From: Hyphomicrobiales bacterium
GTDB taxonomy: Bacteria; Pseudomonadota; Alphaproteobacteria; Rhizobiales; Rhizobiaceae
Assembly: GCA_900466945.1 (NCBI GenBank)
Contig: UBNV01000003.1
Span: forward strand, 310,001 to 374,000
DNA: 64,000 nucleotides
Direction: 5' to 3'
In this document: positions 52,783 through 61,661 of the stretch, piece after piece
Layout of the letters: every line of letters starts with the position of its first letter
Numbering within the stretch: position 1 is the first letter of the stretch
The notes under the pieces: generated by a model
What the model was told of the DNA's origin: nothing
Seen by the model: the letters and a program-made list of their open reading frames with translations, nothing else
Database searches by the model: none
Made by a program: the position numbers and the translations under genes

Positions 52783-52947
52783 CGCGCTCTCCGTGACGAT
52801 TCATACCAAGCCCTGCAGCAATTGGTCAATTTTACTGTCCACTTGACTATTGCAATTGAAGCCATCGGAGACCGGGCTGTGACGTTTGCGCCTTTGCGCT
52901 GGCCTCAGAGCACTGCTAGCTTGATCCTGGGCAAGGGAGACGACTGC

Positions 52948-54219
52948 GTGGCAAAGGGTGATTTTGCATTTCCAATGGCACCGGAGCGCGCGCTGGCGCT
53001 CGGGGAAATCCACGCGAGACCTTACGCGCTGGTGAAATCCGGCCGTGTCATCTTCCAGCTGGCCTTTATGATGGATGGCGGCTCGGCCGTTCATCACGCC
53101 GCCATTTCTGAACTGTCCCGCGCCCGCGGGGTGGCGCCACCGGACAAGCAGGGGCGTTATCATGCGCTGGCCTGGGGGCAGGGCACGCTGCGCTGGGAGC
53201 GCCACACCGAATTCTCGACCTGGTTCTGGGACGGTCCGCTGCCGGAGAGTTTCGGCGGCGAGGTGCCGATCCATCCCTTTGGCGACGGCTTCACCGCGCC
53301 CGGTCCGCTGATCTCTGGCATCCGGCTGGAGCTGCGCCCCGACGGTCCCGACATTGCCGATGCCCGCGCGGCTTTCGATCCCGCCAGCCTTTGCTACAGC
53401 GAGCTCAAGAACGGTCAGGCTGCCGTGCTCACCGACTTCCGCCAGGACGGTCATGGTCTCACCCAGATCCTCGTCATCGATCGCGGCATGACCGAAGCCG
53501 GGCGCGGCGCGGTCGTGCAGCGCCTGCTCGACATAGAAACCTATCGCACCATGGCCATGCTCGGCCTGCCGCTCGCCCAGACACTCTCCCCAGAGATCCG
53601 CCGCATCGAGGACGGCCTGACCGCCGTCACGCAGCGTATGAAGGCGCATGCCCGCAACGAGTCCGACGAGATGCTGTCGGAACTCACGCGGCTTGCAGCG
53701 GAACTGGAAGCAAACGCGGCTCTCAGCCTCTATCGCTTCGGCGCCAGCCGTGCCTATGATGGCATCGTGCGCGAGCGCGTGAAGACGCTGGACGAAACCC
53801 CGGTTCCCGGCCACGAAACCCTCGGCGCCTTCCTTGAGCGCCGTCTGGCGCCGGCCATGCGCACCTGCCAGTCGATCGAGGAACGCCAGGCGAACCTCTC
53901 GCGCAAACTCTCACGCGCCACGGCCCTTGTCCGCTCCTGGATTGATGTCGAGCTGGAGCGGCAGAATTCAGACCTCCTGACCGCCATGAACAGCCGCGCA
54001 GAAATGCAGCTCCGTCTGCAGCAGACGGTCGAAGGCCTCTCCGTCGCTGCCATCTCCTACTATGTGGTCGGCTTGGTCGGCTATGCCGCCAAGGCCATCC
54101 CGCACGACCTCCTGCCTTTCGACACGGCGATCATCACCGGCATTTCAGTGCCGCTTTCGGTCCTCGGCGTCTGGTGGGTGGTGCGACGGATCCGCAGGAG
54201 CCACGAGCGGGAAGGGTGA
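52948..54219 (+). CDS. DUF3422 family membrane-anchored protein
   Basis: A 423-residue protein of the DUF3422 family, with family-like segments ALALGEIHARPYALV near the N-terminus, RYHALAWGQGTLRWERHTEFSTWFW and the coiled region around RTCQSIEERQANLSRKLSRA. Two hydrophobic C-terminal segments (YYVVGLVGYAAKAI and AIITGISVPLSVLGVWWVV) should anchor it in the inner membrane with a basic tail. Function unknown. The start is taken as GTG 52948, with AGGGAG 8 bases upstream, which gives the usual family length; a longer frame begins at 52822 without support. Confidence 0.85.
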   Translation: MAKGDFAFPMAPERALALGEIHARPYALVKSGRVIFQLAFMMDGGSAVHHAAISELSRARGVAPPDKQGRYHALAWGQGTLRWERHTEFSTWFWDGPLPESFGGEVPIHPFGDGFTAPGPLISGIRLELRPDGPDIADARAAFDPASLCYSELKNGQAAVLTDFRQDGHGLTQILVIDRGMTEAGRGAVVQRLLDIETYRTMAMLGLPLAQTLSPEIRRIEDGLTAVTQRMKAHARNESDEMLSELTRLAAELEANAALSLYRFGASRAYDGIVRERVKTLDETPVPGHETLGAFLERRLAPAMRTCQSIEERQANLSRKLSRATALVRSWIDVELERQNSDLLTAMNSRAEMQLRLQQTVEGLSVAAISYYVVGLVGYAAKAIPHDLLPFDTAIITGISVPLSVLGVWWVVRRIRRSHEREG

Positions 54220-54285
54220 TCAGCGCTTGCCGCTTGCCACTGCCGGTCGATATAAGGCGACACACAGTTGCAGGTGACAGGCAGA

Positions 54286-55704
54286 ATGGCGAAGCAGACC
54301 AAGGCGAAACTCGACAAGAAGGGGCTATCAGGCCTTGGGCTCGAGAAATTGGTCGATATTCTCCTGGAGGAGTCCGCCGCCAACAAGGCGCTGAAGGCAA
54401 GGCTTCAGACGGCACTCGCCGGGGAAACCGGTCCGGACGAGATGGCGCGGCTGATCGACAAGCGCCTCGATGCGATCGACCAGTCGACGACACGCATCAA
54501 TCGGGCACGCGCCCGCGATCTCGCTGGTGAATTTGCAGCCCTTGCCCGCAACATCCTGTCCGAACTTGGCGCTGCCGATCCCCAGGCCGCGGCCGAACGC
54601 ATTCTTCGTTTCCTCGGCCTGCGCTTCCCCGTCTCGGGCCGCATGGCAACCGACAATGCCCGCCTGTGGAAGGTCTTCGAGGACACGGAACTTGCCACGC
54701 TTGAGCTGATCAAGACCGTTGGCGCCGAAGAGCAGGCGCTGCTGGTGCCGCATCTGGAACGCCTGAGGCTTCGCGATCGCTATGGTGAACACACCGGTTT
54801 TCTGCGCGCACTGACCGGCGTCCTCTCGGCTCCGGCCGCCAAGACCTGGCGCCAGGCACTGGCCGAAGTCCTGCCGTCCGAGCCGCTGAAACTCGGCGCC
54901 CTCGATCTCCTGCAATCGCTTGCCCTGCATCAGGGCGATATCGATGATTTTCTGGCCCTCGAACGCCAGAAGCCCGATAACCGCCGCGACACGCTCGCCG
55001 TCGCCGATTTGCTGCATCAGGCCGGCCGCTTCGAGGATGCACTGGAATGGGTCCGCGAGCGCCCGCGCGGCGTGCGCCTCATCCCGGTCAATGGTGTGCT
55101 GGCCTCCGTCGGTCCGGACTATGGCGCCCATGAGCGCCGCCTGCTGGAAGCCGAGATCCTGGACAAATTGAAGCGCCGCGAAGACGCGCAGGAACTGCGC
55201 TGGCGGGAATTCGGCGAAACCCTCGATCCAGCCGTGCTCAAGCTCTATCTGTCCAAGCTCGACGATTTCGCCGAATTCGACGAGCTCGACCGGGCACTGG
55301 CGCTCGCCAAAGAGCACGAGGACATCTATCTCGCGCTCGACTTTTTCCTCGCCTGGCCGCGCCTCGATCTGGCCGCCGCTCACGTCCTGCGCCACCGCCA
55401 CGACTGGGAAGGCCGCCACTACGACGATCTCGCCCCCGCCGCCGAAGCCCTCTCCGCAAAAGAGCCACTGGCCGCCGTCGTGCTCTACCGTGTGCTCGTC
55501 GAGGATATCCTCCGGCGCGGCATCGGCATGGCCTATCCGCATGCCGGGCGTTACGTTGGCGAACTCGCACGCCTCACGCCGAACCTGCCCGAAGGCCACG
55601 GCCTCTCGACCCATGCCGCCTTCCTCGCGGAGCTGCGCCGCAATCACTCGAAAAAGTATGGGTTCTGGAGTTCGGTGCCGGGTGGGTTGTCGGGCCAGGC
55701 CTAG
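54286..55704 (+). CDS. DUF6880 family protein
   Basis: A 472-residue cytoplasmic, mostly helical protein. It starts with a basic segment (MAKQTKAKLDKKG) then SGLGLEKLVDILLEESAANK, typical of DUF6880 proteins, and continues as helical, TPR-like repeats (LHQAGRFEDALEWVRERPRG, LAKEHEDIYLALDFFLAWP). No catalytic motif is seen. Function unknown; repeat-like architecture suggests protein-protein contacts. It lies 66 bases after the DUF3422 gene. Its TAG stop shares the palindrome CTAG with the stop of the convergent LysR gene. Confidence 0.83.
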   Translation: MAKQTKAKLDKKGLSGLGLEKLVDILLEESAANKALKARLQTALAGETGPDEMARLIDKRLDAIDQSTTRINRARARDLAGEFAALARNILSELGAADPQAAAERILRFLGLRFPVSGRMATDNARLWKVFEDTELATLELIKTVGAEEQALLVPHLERLRLRDRYGEHTGFLRALTGVLSAPAAKTWRQALAEVLPSEPLKLGALDLLQSLALHQGDIDDFLALERQKPDNRRDTLAVADLLHQAGRFEDALEWVRERPRGVRLIPVNGVLASVGPDYGAHERRLLEAEILDKLKRREDAQELRWREFGETLDPAVLKLYLSKLDDFAEFDELDRALALAKEHEDIYLALDFFLAWPRLDLAAAHVLRHRHDWEGRHYDDLAPAAEALSAKEPLAAVVLYRVLVEDILRRGIGMAYPHAGRYVGELARLTPNLPEGHGLSTHAAFLAELRRNHSKKYGFWSSVPGGLSGQA

Positions 55705-56597
55705 CGCTCCCAATAGGGCACTGGCCCATACAACTCCGCCAGATAGTCGATGAACAGCCGCACCTTGGCCGGTAAAAACTGGCGGCTCGGATAGACGGCC
55801 GACAGCGCCACGTTCCGCGAGCTTTCATACTGCGGCAGCACCTGCACAAGCTTCCCGCTCTTCAGTTCCGCCCCGACATCCCAGGTGGAACGCAGCGCGA
55901 TCCCGAGGCCGGCGATCACGGCTTCGCGGAGCACCTCGCTGGAATTGGTGATCAGCATGCCCTCCGGACGAAGCGTGACCGGCCCGTTCGGCCCTTCCAG
56001 GCGCCAGGATTCATGATTATGCGCGGGCAGGCAGCGATGCTTTTTCAGGTCGTCGAGTGTTTCAGGCGTTCCGTATTCGGCAAGATAACTTGGCGCCGCA
56101 CACAGCACACGACGCACCGGGGCGAGCCTGCGCGCAACGAGCGAGGAATCGTTCAGTTCCGCGATACGGATCGCGAGATCGAAGCCGCCGCCGACGATGT
56201 CGGTGAACTCGTCCGACAGCACCAGATGGATCGCGAGATCCGGATGCGCCTCCATGAAGGGTTTCAGGTGTGGCGCGACATGCATGCGGCCGAAGGAGGT
56301 CGATGCCGAGATCTTCAGCGTGCCGTTGACCTCCGAGGAACGGCCCGACGCGAAAGCCTCTGCCTCTTCCAGCCCGCCCAGCACGGTCAACACCCGCTCG
56401 TGAAATCCCTGGCCTGCTTCTGTCAGCGAGATCTGCCGCGTCGTGCGCTGCAGGAGCCGCGTGCCGAGCTTGTCCTCCAGCCGCTTGATGCGCTTGGAGA
56501 CAACGGCGGGCGACAAGCCGAGATCGCGCGCCGCCGTAGACATGCTGCCGGCCGCGATTACCCGGACAAAGACTTCGAGATCACCGAGATTGGTCAT
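55701..56597 (-). CDS. LysR-family transcriptional regulator (probable regulator of glc operon)
   Basis: A 298-residue regulator. The helix-turn-helix (about 3-60) is FVRVIAAGSMSTAARDLGLS and VVSKRIKRLEDKLGTRLL. The effector domain belongs to the type with FGRMHVAPHLKPFMEAHPD and GGGFDLAIRIAEL. Residue pattern places it in the large group often controlling oxidoreductase operons. It is divergent from glcD across 139 bases, so the glycolate oxidase operon is the natural target (inference). E. coli uses a GntR protein (GlcC) instead. Confidence 0.92.
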   Translation of the reverse strand: MTNLGDLEVFVRVIAAGSMSTAARDLGLSPAVVSKRIKRLEDKLGTRLLQRTTRQISLTEAGQGFHERVLTVLGGLEEAEAFASGRSSEVNGTLKISASTSFGRMHVAPHLKPFMEAHPDLAIHLVLSDEFTDIVGGGFDLAIRIAELNDSSLVARRLAPVRRVLCAAPSYLAEYGTPETLDDLKKHRCLPAHNHESWRLEGPNGPVTLRPEGMLITNSSEVLREAVIAGLGIALRSTWDVGAELKSGKLVQVLPQYESSRNVALSAVYPSRQFLPAKVRLFIDYLAELYGPVPYWER

Positions 56598-56736
56598 GAG
56601 TGGATGCTACTTTTTCCGATTTGGTCATAAGTGCATAGCATTTGCCCTGCGAAAGTCCTAGTGGTAAGAAAATTTGACCAGTTGAGCGCTGGCCTCGATG
56701 CAGCTAGGATCGCGGGCAATCAGGGAGGAGACCGAC

Positions 56737-58170
56737 ATGAGCGAGGCCATCGCCTTTTTGCCGCCGCGACCAGAGGTTCTCTCGCGTCGTGCGGAGATCC
56801 TCGCCGACTTGAAGGAGCTGGTGCCGCAAGGGCGCCTTGTCGAGGAGCGAAACGCGCTCGTGCCCTTCGAAACCGATGGCTTCATCGCCTATCGCCGCCG
56901 CCCGCTCGCCGTTGTTCTGCCGGAGACGACGGCCCAGGTGGCTGCGGTCATGAAATACTGTCATCGCTACGGCATCCCCGTCGTCCCCCGCGGCGCCGGC
57001 ACGTCACTCTCGGGCGGTGCCATCCCGCAGGAAGATGCCGTCGTGCTCGGCCTCTCCGCCATGACCCGCATCATCGAGGTCGACTACGCCAATCGCTGCG
57101 CCAGGGTCCAGGCCGGCGTCACCAACCTCGCCATCTCCGATGCCGTCGGCGCAGACGGCTATTTCTACGCCCCCGACCCGAGTTCGCAGCTCGCCTGCAC
57201 CATAGGCGGCAACATCGCCATGAACTCCGGCGGCGCACACTGTCTGAAATACGGTGTCACAACCAACAACCTGCTCGGCGTGAAAATGGTTCTCGTCGAC
57301 GGCACTGTGGTCGATCTCGGCGGTAAGCATCTGGACGCTGAGGGTTATGACCTGCTCGGCCTCGTCTGCGGCTCGGAGGGCCAGCTCGGCATCGTCACCG
57401 AAGCGACCGTTCGCCTGCTCGCCAAGCCAGAAGGCGCGCGCCCCGTGCTCTTCGGCTTCGACAGCGCCGACGAAGCCGGCTCCTGCGTCGCTGATGTCAT
57501 CGGCGCCGGCATCATTCCCGTCGCCATCGAGTTCATGGACAAGCCGGCCATCGAGATCTGCGAAGCCTTCGCCAAGGCCGGCTATCCGCTGGATGTCGAA
57601 GCACTTCTGATCGTCGAGGTCGAGGGCTCCGAAGCCGAGATGGACGCCATGCTGACCGCGATCGTCGAGATCGCCAAGCGCCATGGCGTGAAGACCGTGC
57701 GCGAAAGCCAGTCGGCGACGGAAGCGGCCCTCATCTGGAAGGGCCGCAAATCCGCCTTCGGCGCCACCGGCCGCATCGCTGATTACATCTGCATGGACGG
57801 CACCGTGCCGCTCAGCCAGCTCGCTTACGTTCTGCGCAAGACCTCCGAGATCATCGACCGCTACGGGCTGCGCGTCGCCAATGTCTTCCACGCCGGCGAC
57901 GGCAACATGCACCCGCTGATCCTCTACAACATCAATGACCCGGAAGACGCGGCCAAGGCGGAAGCCGCCGGCATGGAGATCCTCAAACTCTGCGTCGATG
58001 CTGGCGGCTGTCTCACCGGCGAACACGGCGTCGGTATCGAGAAGCGTGACCTGATGTTGCACCAGTTCACCCAGGTCGATCTCGATCAGCAGATGGCCGT
58101 GCGCTCGGCCTTCGATGCGGACTGGATCCTAAACCCCTCCAAGGTCTTTCCGCTGGAGGGGAGGGCATGA
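56737..58170 (+). CDS. glcD: Glycolate oxidase FAD subunit GlcD
   Basis: A 477-residue FAD-linked oxidase subunit. The PCMH-type FAD motif VPRGAGTSLSGGA is at about 83-95, then GGNIAMNSGGAHCLKYG and the C-terminal FAD-oxidase domain with VFHAGDGNMHPLILY and LTGEHGVGIEKRDLM. With GlcE and GlcF it oxidises glycolate to glyoxylate at the membrane, passing electrons to quinone. ATG 56737 follows GGGAGGAGACC; the earlier frame is unsupported. Its stop overlaps glcE (ATGA). Confidence 0.95.
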   Translation: MSEAIAFLPPRPEVLSRRAEILADLKELVPQGRLVEERNALVPFETDGFIAYRRRPLAVVLPETTAQVAAVMKYCHRYGIPVVPRGAGTSLSGGAIPQEDAVVLGLSAMTRIIEVDYANRCARVQAGVTNLAISDAVGADGYFYAPDPSSQLACTIGGNIAMNSGGAHCLKYGVTTNNLLGVKMVLVDGTVVDLGGKHLDAEGYDLLGLVCGSEGQLGIVTEATVRLLAKPEGARPVLFGFDSADEAGSCVADVIGAGIIPVAIEFMDKPAIEICEAFAKAGYPLDVEALLIVEVEGSEAEMDAMLTAIVEIAKRHGVKTVRESQSATEAALIWKGRKSAFGATGRIADYICMDGTVPLSQLAYVLRKTSEIIDRYGLRVANVFHAGDGNMHPLILYNINDPEDAAKAEAAGMEILKLCVDAGGCLTGEHGVGIEKRDLMLHQFTQVDLDQQMAVRSAFDADWILNPSKVFPLEGRA

Positions 58171-59372
58171 TGCCAAGCATGCTGACCCCCTCGACCGAGA
58201 CCGAAGCGGCCGACCTCATCCGCGACCATGCCTCCCGCAATAACCCGCTCCAGATCCGTGGCGGCGGCAGCCGTGCGGGCTTCGGCAACCGGGTTGCCGC
58301 AGAGGCAGTGCTGTCCTCCGCAGCTTTGTCTGGCATCGTCGAATACAATCCTGCCGAAATGGTCATCACCGCCCGCGCCGGCACACCCGTTGCGGAGATC
58401 GAGGCAGGTCTTGCCGAAAACGGACAAGCCATGGCCTTCGAACCTATGGATCATCGTGGCGCCATGGGCACCTCGGGCACGCCCACCATTGGCGGCCTCT
58501 TTGCCGTCAACAGCTCCGGTCCCCGCCGCTTCACGGCAGGTGCCGCCCGCGACCATCTGCTCGGTGTCCGCTTCGTCAACGGGGCGGGCGAAGCGGTCAA
58601 GGCCGGCGGAAAGGTGATGAAGAACGTCACCGGCCTCGACCTCGTCAAGCTACTTGCCGGCTCCCACGGCGCGCTCGGCTTCCTCACCGAAGTCACTTTC
58701 AAGGTCCTGCCCGTGCCCAAGACGGCTGCGACCATCGTGATCTCAGGCCTGGAGGATGAGCAGGCGATGAAAGCGCTCGCCTTGGCCCTGTCGCTCTCGG
58801 TTGAAGTCTCAGGTGCGGCTCATCTGCCGGAAAGCGTGCGCGTTCGCTTCATCGGCGGCAAGCTGCCCGAAGGTGCCGCCACCGTCATGCGCCTGGAAGG
58901 CCTGGAAGCCTCTGTCGCGGTGCGCGCCGAAAAGCTGATGGCGGCCGTTGCGGGCTTCGGCCCCGTCAGCCGTCTCGACGCTGAAGACACCAAAGCGCTC
59001 TGGGCGGAAATCCGTGACGTCCTACCCTATGCCGACGGCACGGCGCGCCCGCTCTGGCGTGTGTCCATGGCGCCGTCGCAGGCCTGGAAGCTGGTCGCGG
59101 GTCTTCGGCTCCGGGCTGGAATCGACGCCTATTACGATTGGCAGGGCGGTCTCGTCTGGATGCGCATGGAGGCCGATCCCGAGGCCGAGGTCTTGCGCCA
59201 TGGTATCCGCACCCTGGGCGGCGGCCATGCCACGCTGCTCCGGGCCGCACCGCAGATCCGCTCCGAAATCCCGGCCTTCGAGCCGCAAGCACCTGCCGTC
59301 GCTTTGCTTTCCGCCCGAGTCAGGGCAAAACTCGACCCACACGGGATCTTCAATCCCGGTCTGATGACGTGA
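58167..59372 (+). CDS. glcE: Glycolate oxidase FAD-binding subunit GlcE
   Basis: A 401-residue subunit. The FAD-binding PCMH domain has IRGGGSRAGFGNR and GTSGTPTIGGLFAVNSSGPR, with GGKVMKNVTGLDLVKLLAGS downstream, all characteristic of GlcE rather than GlcD. Start taken at ATG 58167, overlapping the glcD stop codon; ATG 58170 is equally possible. It acts within the GlcDEF complex. Confidence 0.94.
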   Translation: MMPSMLTPSTETEAADLIRDHASRNNPLQIRGGGSRAGFGNRVAAEAVLSSAALSGIVEYNPAEMVITARAGTPVAEIEAGLAENGQAMAFEPMDHRGAMGTSGTPTIGGLFAVNSSGPRRFTAGAARDHLLGVRFVNGAGEAVKAGGKVMKNVTGLDLVKLLAGSHGALGFLTEVTFKVLPVPKTAATIVISGLEDEQAMKALALALSLSVEVSGAAHLPESVRVRFIGGKLPEGAATVMRLEGLEASVAVRAEKLMAAVAGFGPVSRLDAEDTKALWAEIRDVLPYADGTARPLWRVSMAPSQAWKLVAGLRLRAGIDAYYDWQGGLVWMRMEADPEAEVLRHGIRTLGGGHATLLRAAPQIRSEIPAFEPQAPAVALLSARVRAKLDPHGIFNPGLMT

Positions 59373-59384
59373 AGGAGTTTTGTC

Positions 59385-59765
59385 ATGACTGATCCGCAAT
59401 ACCAGCCGCCCACGACCTCTGGCGGCGAGGGCTGGTTTTCCCCTGGCCGCATGAATGTCCAGGTTGTCTATGTCCTCTATCTCGTCAGCTTCGTCGTCGG
59501 CCTGACCGGCATCGTCGGGCTGATCATGGCCTATGTGAACCGCGGCAAGAGCGCGGCCTGGATCGATACGCATTACACCTATGCCATCCGTACCTTCTGG
59601 ATCGGTCTGCTCTACGCGCTGATCGCAAGCGTCCTGATGCTTGTGGCCGTTGGCGTCATCCTGATCTTCGGTGTCGCCATCTGGATCGTCGTCCGCTGCG
59701 TCATCGGCCTGCAGAAGGCCTCTGCCGGCGAACCCATTGCCCGTCCCACCAGCTGGTGGATCTGA
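59385..59765 (+). CDS. DUF4870-like small membrane protein inside the glc operon
   Basis: A 126-residue protein with a Pro/Gln-rich polar N-terminus (about 25 residues) and three hydrophobic segments: VVYVLYLVSFVVGLTGIVGL, IRTFWIGLLYALIASVLML and VGVILIFGVAIWIVVRCVIGL. Features such as AYVNRGKSAAWIDTHYTYAIR fit the DUF4870 family. It lies 12 bases after glcE with GAAGGAG before its ATG, and 49 bases before glcF, so it belongs to the transcript. Function unknown; a membrane anchor or assembly role for the oxidase complex is a guess. Confidence 0.85.
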   Translation: MTDPQYQPPTTSGGEGWFSPGRMNVQVVYVLYLVSFVVGLTGIVGLIMAYVNRGKSAAWIDTHYTYAIRTFWIGLLYALIASVLMLVAVGVILIFGVAIWIVVRCVIGLQKASAGEPIARPTSWWI

Positions 59766-59814
59766 TTAGAAGCCATGGGAGCGGCCATGCCGGCCGCTCC
59801 GGGGGAGGAAAAGC

Positions 59815-61128
59815 GTGCAGACAAATTTCACCGCCGAGCAGCTCGCCGATCCCCATGTCGCGGAAGCCGAAAGCATCCTGCGCAAATGCGTGCATTGCGG
59901 CTTCTGCACCGCAACCTGTCCCACTTATGTGACGCTCGGCAACGAGCTCGACAGCCCGCGCGGCCGCATCTACCTGATCAAGGACATGCTGGAAAACGGC
60001 AGGCCGGCGGACGAGCAGATCGTCACCCATATCGACCGCTGTCTTTCGTGCCTTGCCTGCACGACGACCTGTCCTTCGGGCGTCGACTACATGCATCTGG
60101 TCGACCATGCCCGCACCCATATCGAAAAGACCTATCGCCGCCCGCTGATGAACCGGCTGACGCGCAATATGCTGGCCATGGTCCTGCCCTATCCCGGCCG
60201 TTTCCGGCTGGCCCTGAAGCTCGCCGCTCTTGGTCGTCCCTTTGCGGGCCTTTTCGACCAGGTGAAGGCCTTGAAGCCGATGGCTGCCATGCTCAGGCTC
60301 GCCCCGTCCAGCGTCGCGCCACCTTCCGACTTCGCCAAGCCCGCCACTCATGCCGCCGCCGTCTCCCGCCGTGGCCGCGTCGCGATCCTGACCGGCTGTG
60401 CCCAGCCCGTCCTCGATCCCGGCATCAATGAAGCGGCTATCTCGCTTCTCACCCGCTTGGGCATTGAAGTCGTCGTACCCAAGGGCGAGGGCTGCTGCGG
60501 CGCGCTCGTCCACCATATGGGCCGCGAGGAGCAGGCGCTCGACAGTGCTCGCCGTAATGTCGATGTCTGGACCCGTGCCATCGAAGAGGGCGGCCTCGAC
60601 GCGATCATCGTCACGACCTCGGGCTGCGGCACGACGATCAAGGACTACGGCCACATGCTGCGCCTCGATCCCGCCTACGCCGAGAAGGCCGCGCGCGTTT
60701 CGGCACTCGCCAAGGATGTCACCGAATATCTCTCCACCCTCGATCTGCCGATCGCAGAAACCAAGGGCATGACGGTTGCCTATCACTCCGCCTGCTCCCT
60801 GCAGCACGGCCAGAAGGTGACAATGGCGCCGAAGCTTCTTCTGAAGGCGGCCGGCTTTACCGTGAAGGATCCGCCGGAAGGCCATCTCTGCTGCGGCTCC
60901 GCCGGCACCTACAACATCATGCAGCCGGAGATTTCGGCGAGGCTGAAGGCCCGCAAGGTGAAAAACATCGAGTCGACGAAGCCTGATGTCATCGCGGCCG
61001 GCAATATCGGCTGCATGACCCAGATCGGCTCGGCCACAGGCATTCCGATTGTTCATACGGTGGAACTGTTGAACTGGGCCTATGGCGGCCCGCGCCCCAT
61101 AGCGCTTGATCGTCGTGCGTCGGCCTGA
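59815..61128 (+). CDS. glcF: Glycolate oxidase iron-sulfur subunit GlcF (GTG start)
   Basis: A 437-residue subunit. Two [4Fe-4S] ferredoxin motifs lie in CVHCGFCTATCPTY (about 25-38) and CLSCLACTTTCPSG (about 77-90). Two cysteine-rich CCG domains follow: GEGCCGALVHHMG and HLCCGSAGTYN. These domains bind the heterodisulfide-reductase-type cluster. The start is GTG 59815 with a very strong GGGGGAGGAAAAG site. It completes the glcD-glcE-glcF set. Confidence 0.94.
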   Translation: MQTNFTAEQLADPHVAEAESILRKCVHCGFCTATCPTYVTLGNELDSPRGRIYLIKDMLENGRPADEQIVTHIDRCLSCLACTTTCPSGVDYMHLVDHARTHIEKTYRRPLMNRLTRNMLAMVLPYPGRFRLALKLAALGRPFAGLFDQVKALKPMAAMLRLAPSSVAPPSDFAKPATHAAAVSRRGRVAILTGCAQPVLDPGINEAAISLLTRLGIEVVVPKGEGCCGALVHHMGREEQALDSARRNVDVWTRAIEEGGLDAIIVTTSGCGTTIKDYGHMLRLDPAYAEKAARVSALAKDVTEYLSTLDLPIAETKGMTVAYHSACSLQHGQKVTMAPKLLLKAAGFTVKDPPEGHLCCGSAGTYNIMQPEISARLKARKVKNIESTKPDVIAAGNIGCMTQIGSATGIPIVHTVELLNWAYGGPRPIALDRRASA

Positions 61129-61161
61129 GCGAATTGTTAAGCGATTTCTTTTAGACTTTAC

Positions 61162-61182
61162 CCCAGGATGGTACATCCTGGG
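61162..61182 (+). promoter_or_regulatory. Hairpin overlapping the ribosome-binding site of the next gene
   Basis: CCCAGGATG-GTA-CATCCTGGG, a 9-bp perfect stem. Its last three bases (GGG) begin the GGGAGG ribosome-binding site (61180-61185) of the gene at 61191. In RNA the stem would occlude part of that site; in DNA the same palindrome could bind a regulator. Confidence 0.55.
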
Positions 61183-61190
61183 AGGCCGAC

Positions 61191-61658
61191 ATGTCCAAGA
61201 AACCCCTGTTTGCGGTGATGCTGTTTTTCTGTCCCTTTGCCGGGCCGGCCGACGCGGCGGAGCGGATCTATTGCGCCTCTTCGGATCCTGTCGTCGATCT
61301 GTCGCTGGAAAGCGGCTTCAGCAGCAAGGACCAGGAAAAGCTCGTGCATTTCCGCGGCATGGCCGGGGTAAAGGACAAGTCCGCCCCTGCAGGCTTCCGC
61401 CGCTTCCAGATCAATTCGGAGATGCTGCGCCAGTACTGGATCGACGATCGCGACCTGCGCTTCAGCATTCATGCCTTTGCGCCGGAAAGGGAGCCACTTT
61501 ATCGGGTGACCATGTCGATGATCACCGATCGAGGCTCCGCCACCCGTTTCAAGGGCCGCTACGATCTGAAGGTCGAGAAGCTGAAGATGGGAAGCACCGT
61601 AGGCGCGGAGACCATCATCGCCCATGAAGGCTCCATATTCTGCGACATCAAGCGATGA
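61191..61658 (+). CDS. Small exported protein of unknown function
   Basis: A 155-residue protein with a Sec signal peptide (MSKKPLFAVMLFFCPFAGPADA, cleavage before AERI). The mature part has Cys in IYCASSDP and a final FCDIKR, which could pair as a disulfide, plus charged beta-like segments (LRFSIHAFAPEREPLYRVTM, RGSATRFKGRYDLKVEKL). Family not recognised. The GGGAGG site is partly covered by a hairpin. It converges with the outer-membrane-protein gene, the stop codons being only 3 bases apart. It follows glcF but is separated by 62 bases. Confidence 0.8.
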   Translation: MSKKPLFAVMLFFCPFAGPADAAERIYCASSDPVVDLSLESGFSSKDQEKLVHFRGMAGVKDKSAPAGFRRFQINSEMLRQYWIDDRDLRFSIHAFAPEREPLYRVTMSMITDRGSATRFKGRYDLKVEKLKMGSTVGAETIIAHEGSIFCDIKR

Positions 61659-61661
61659 CTG

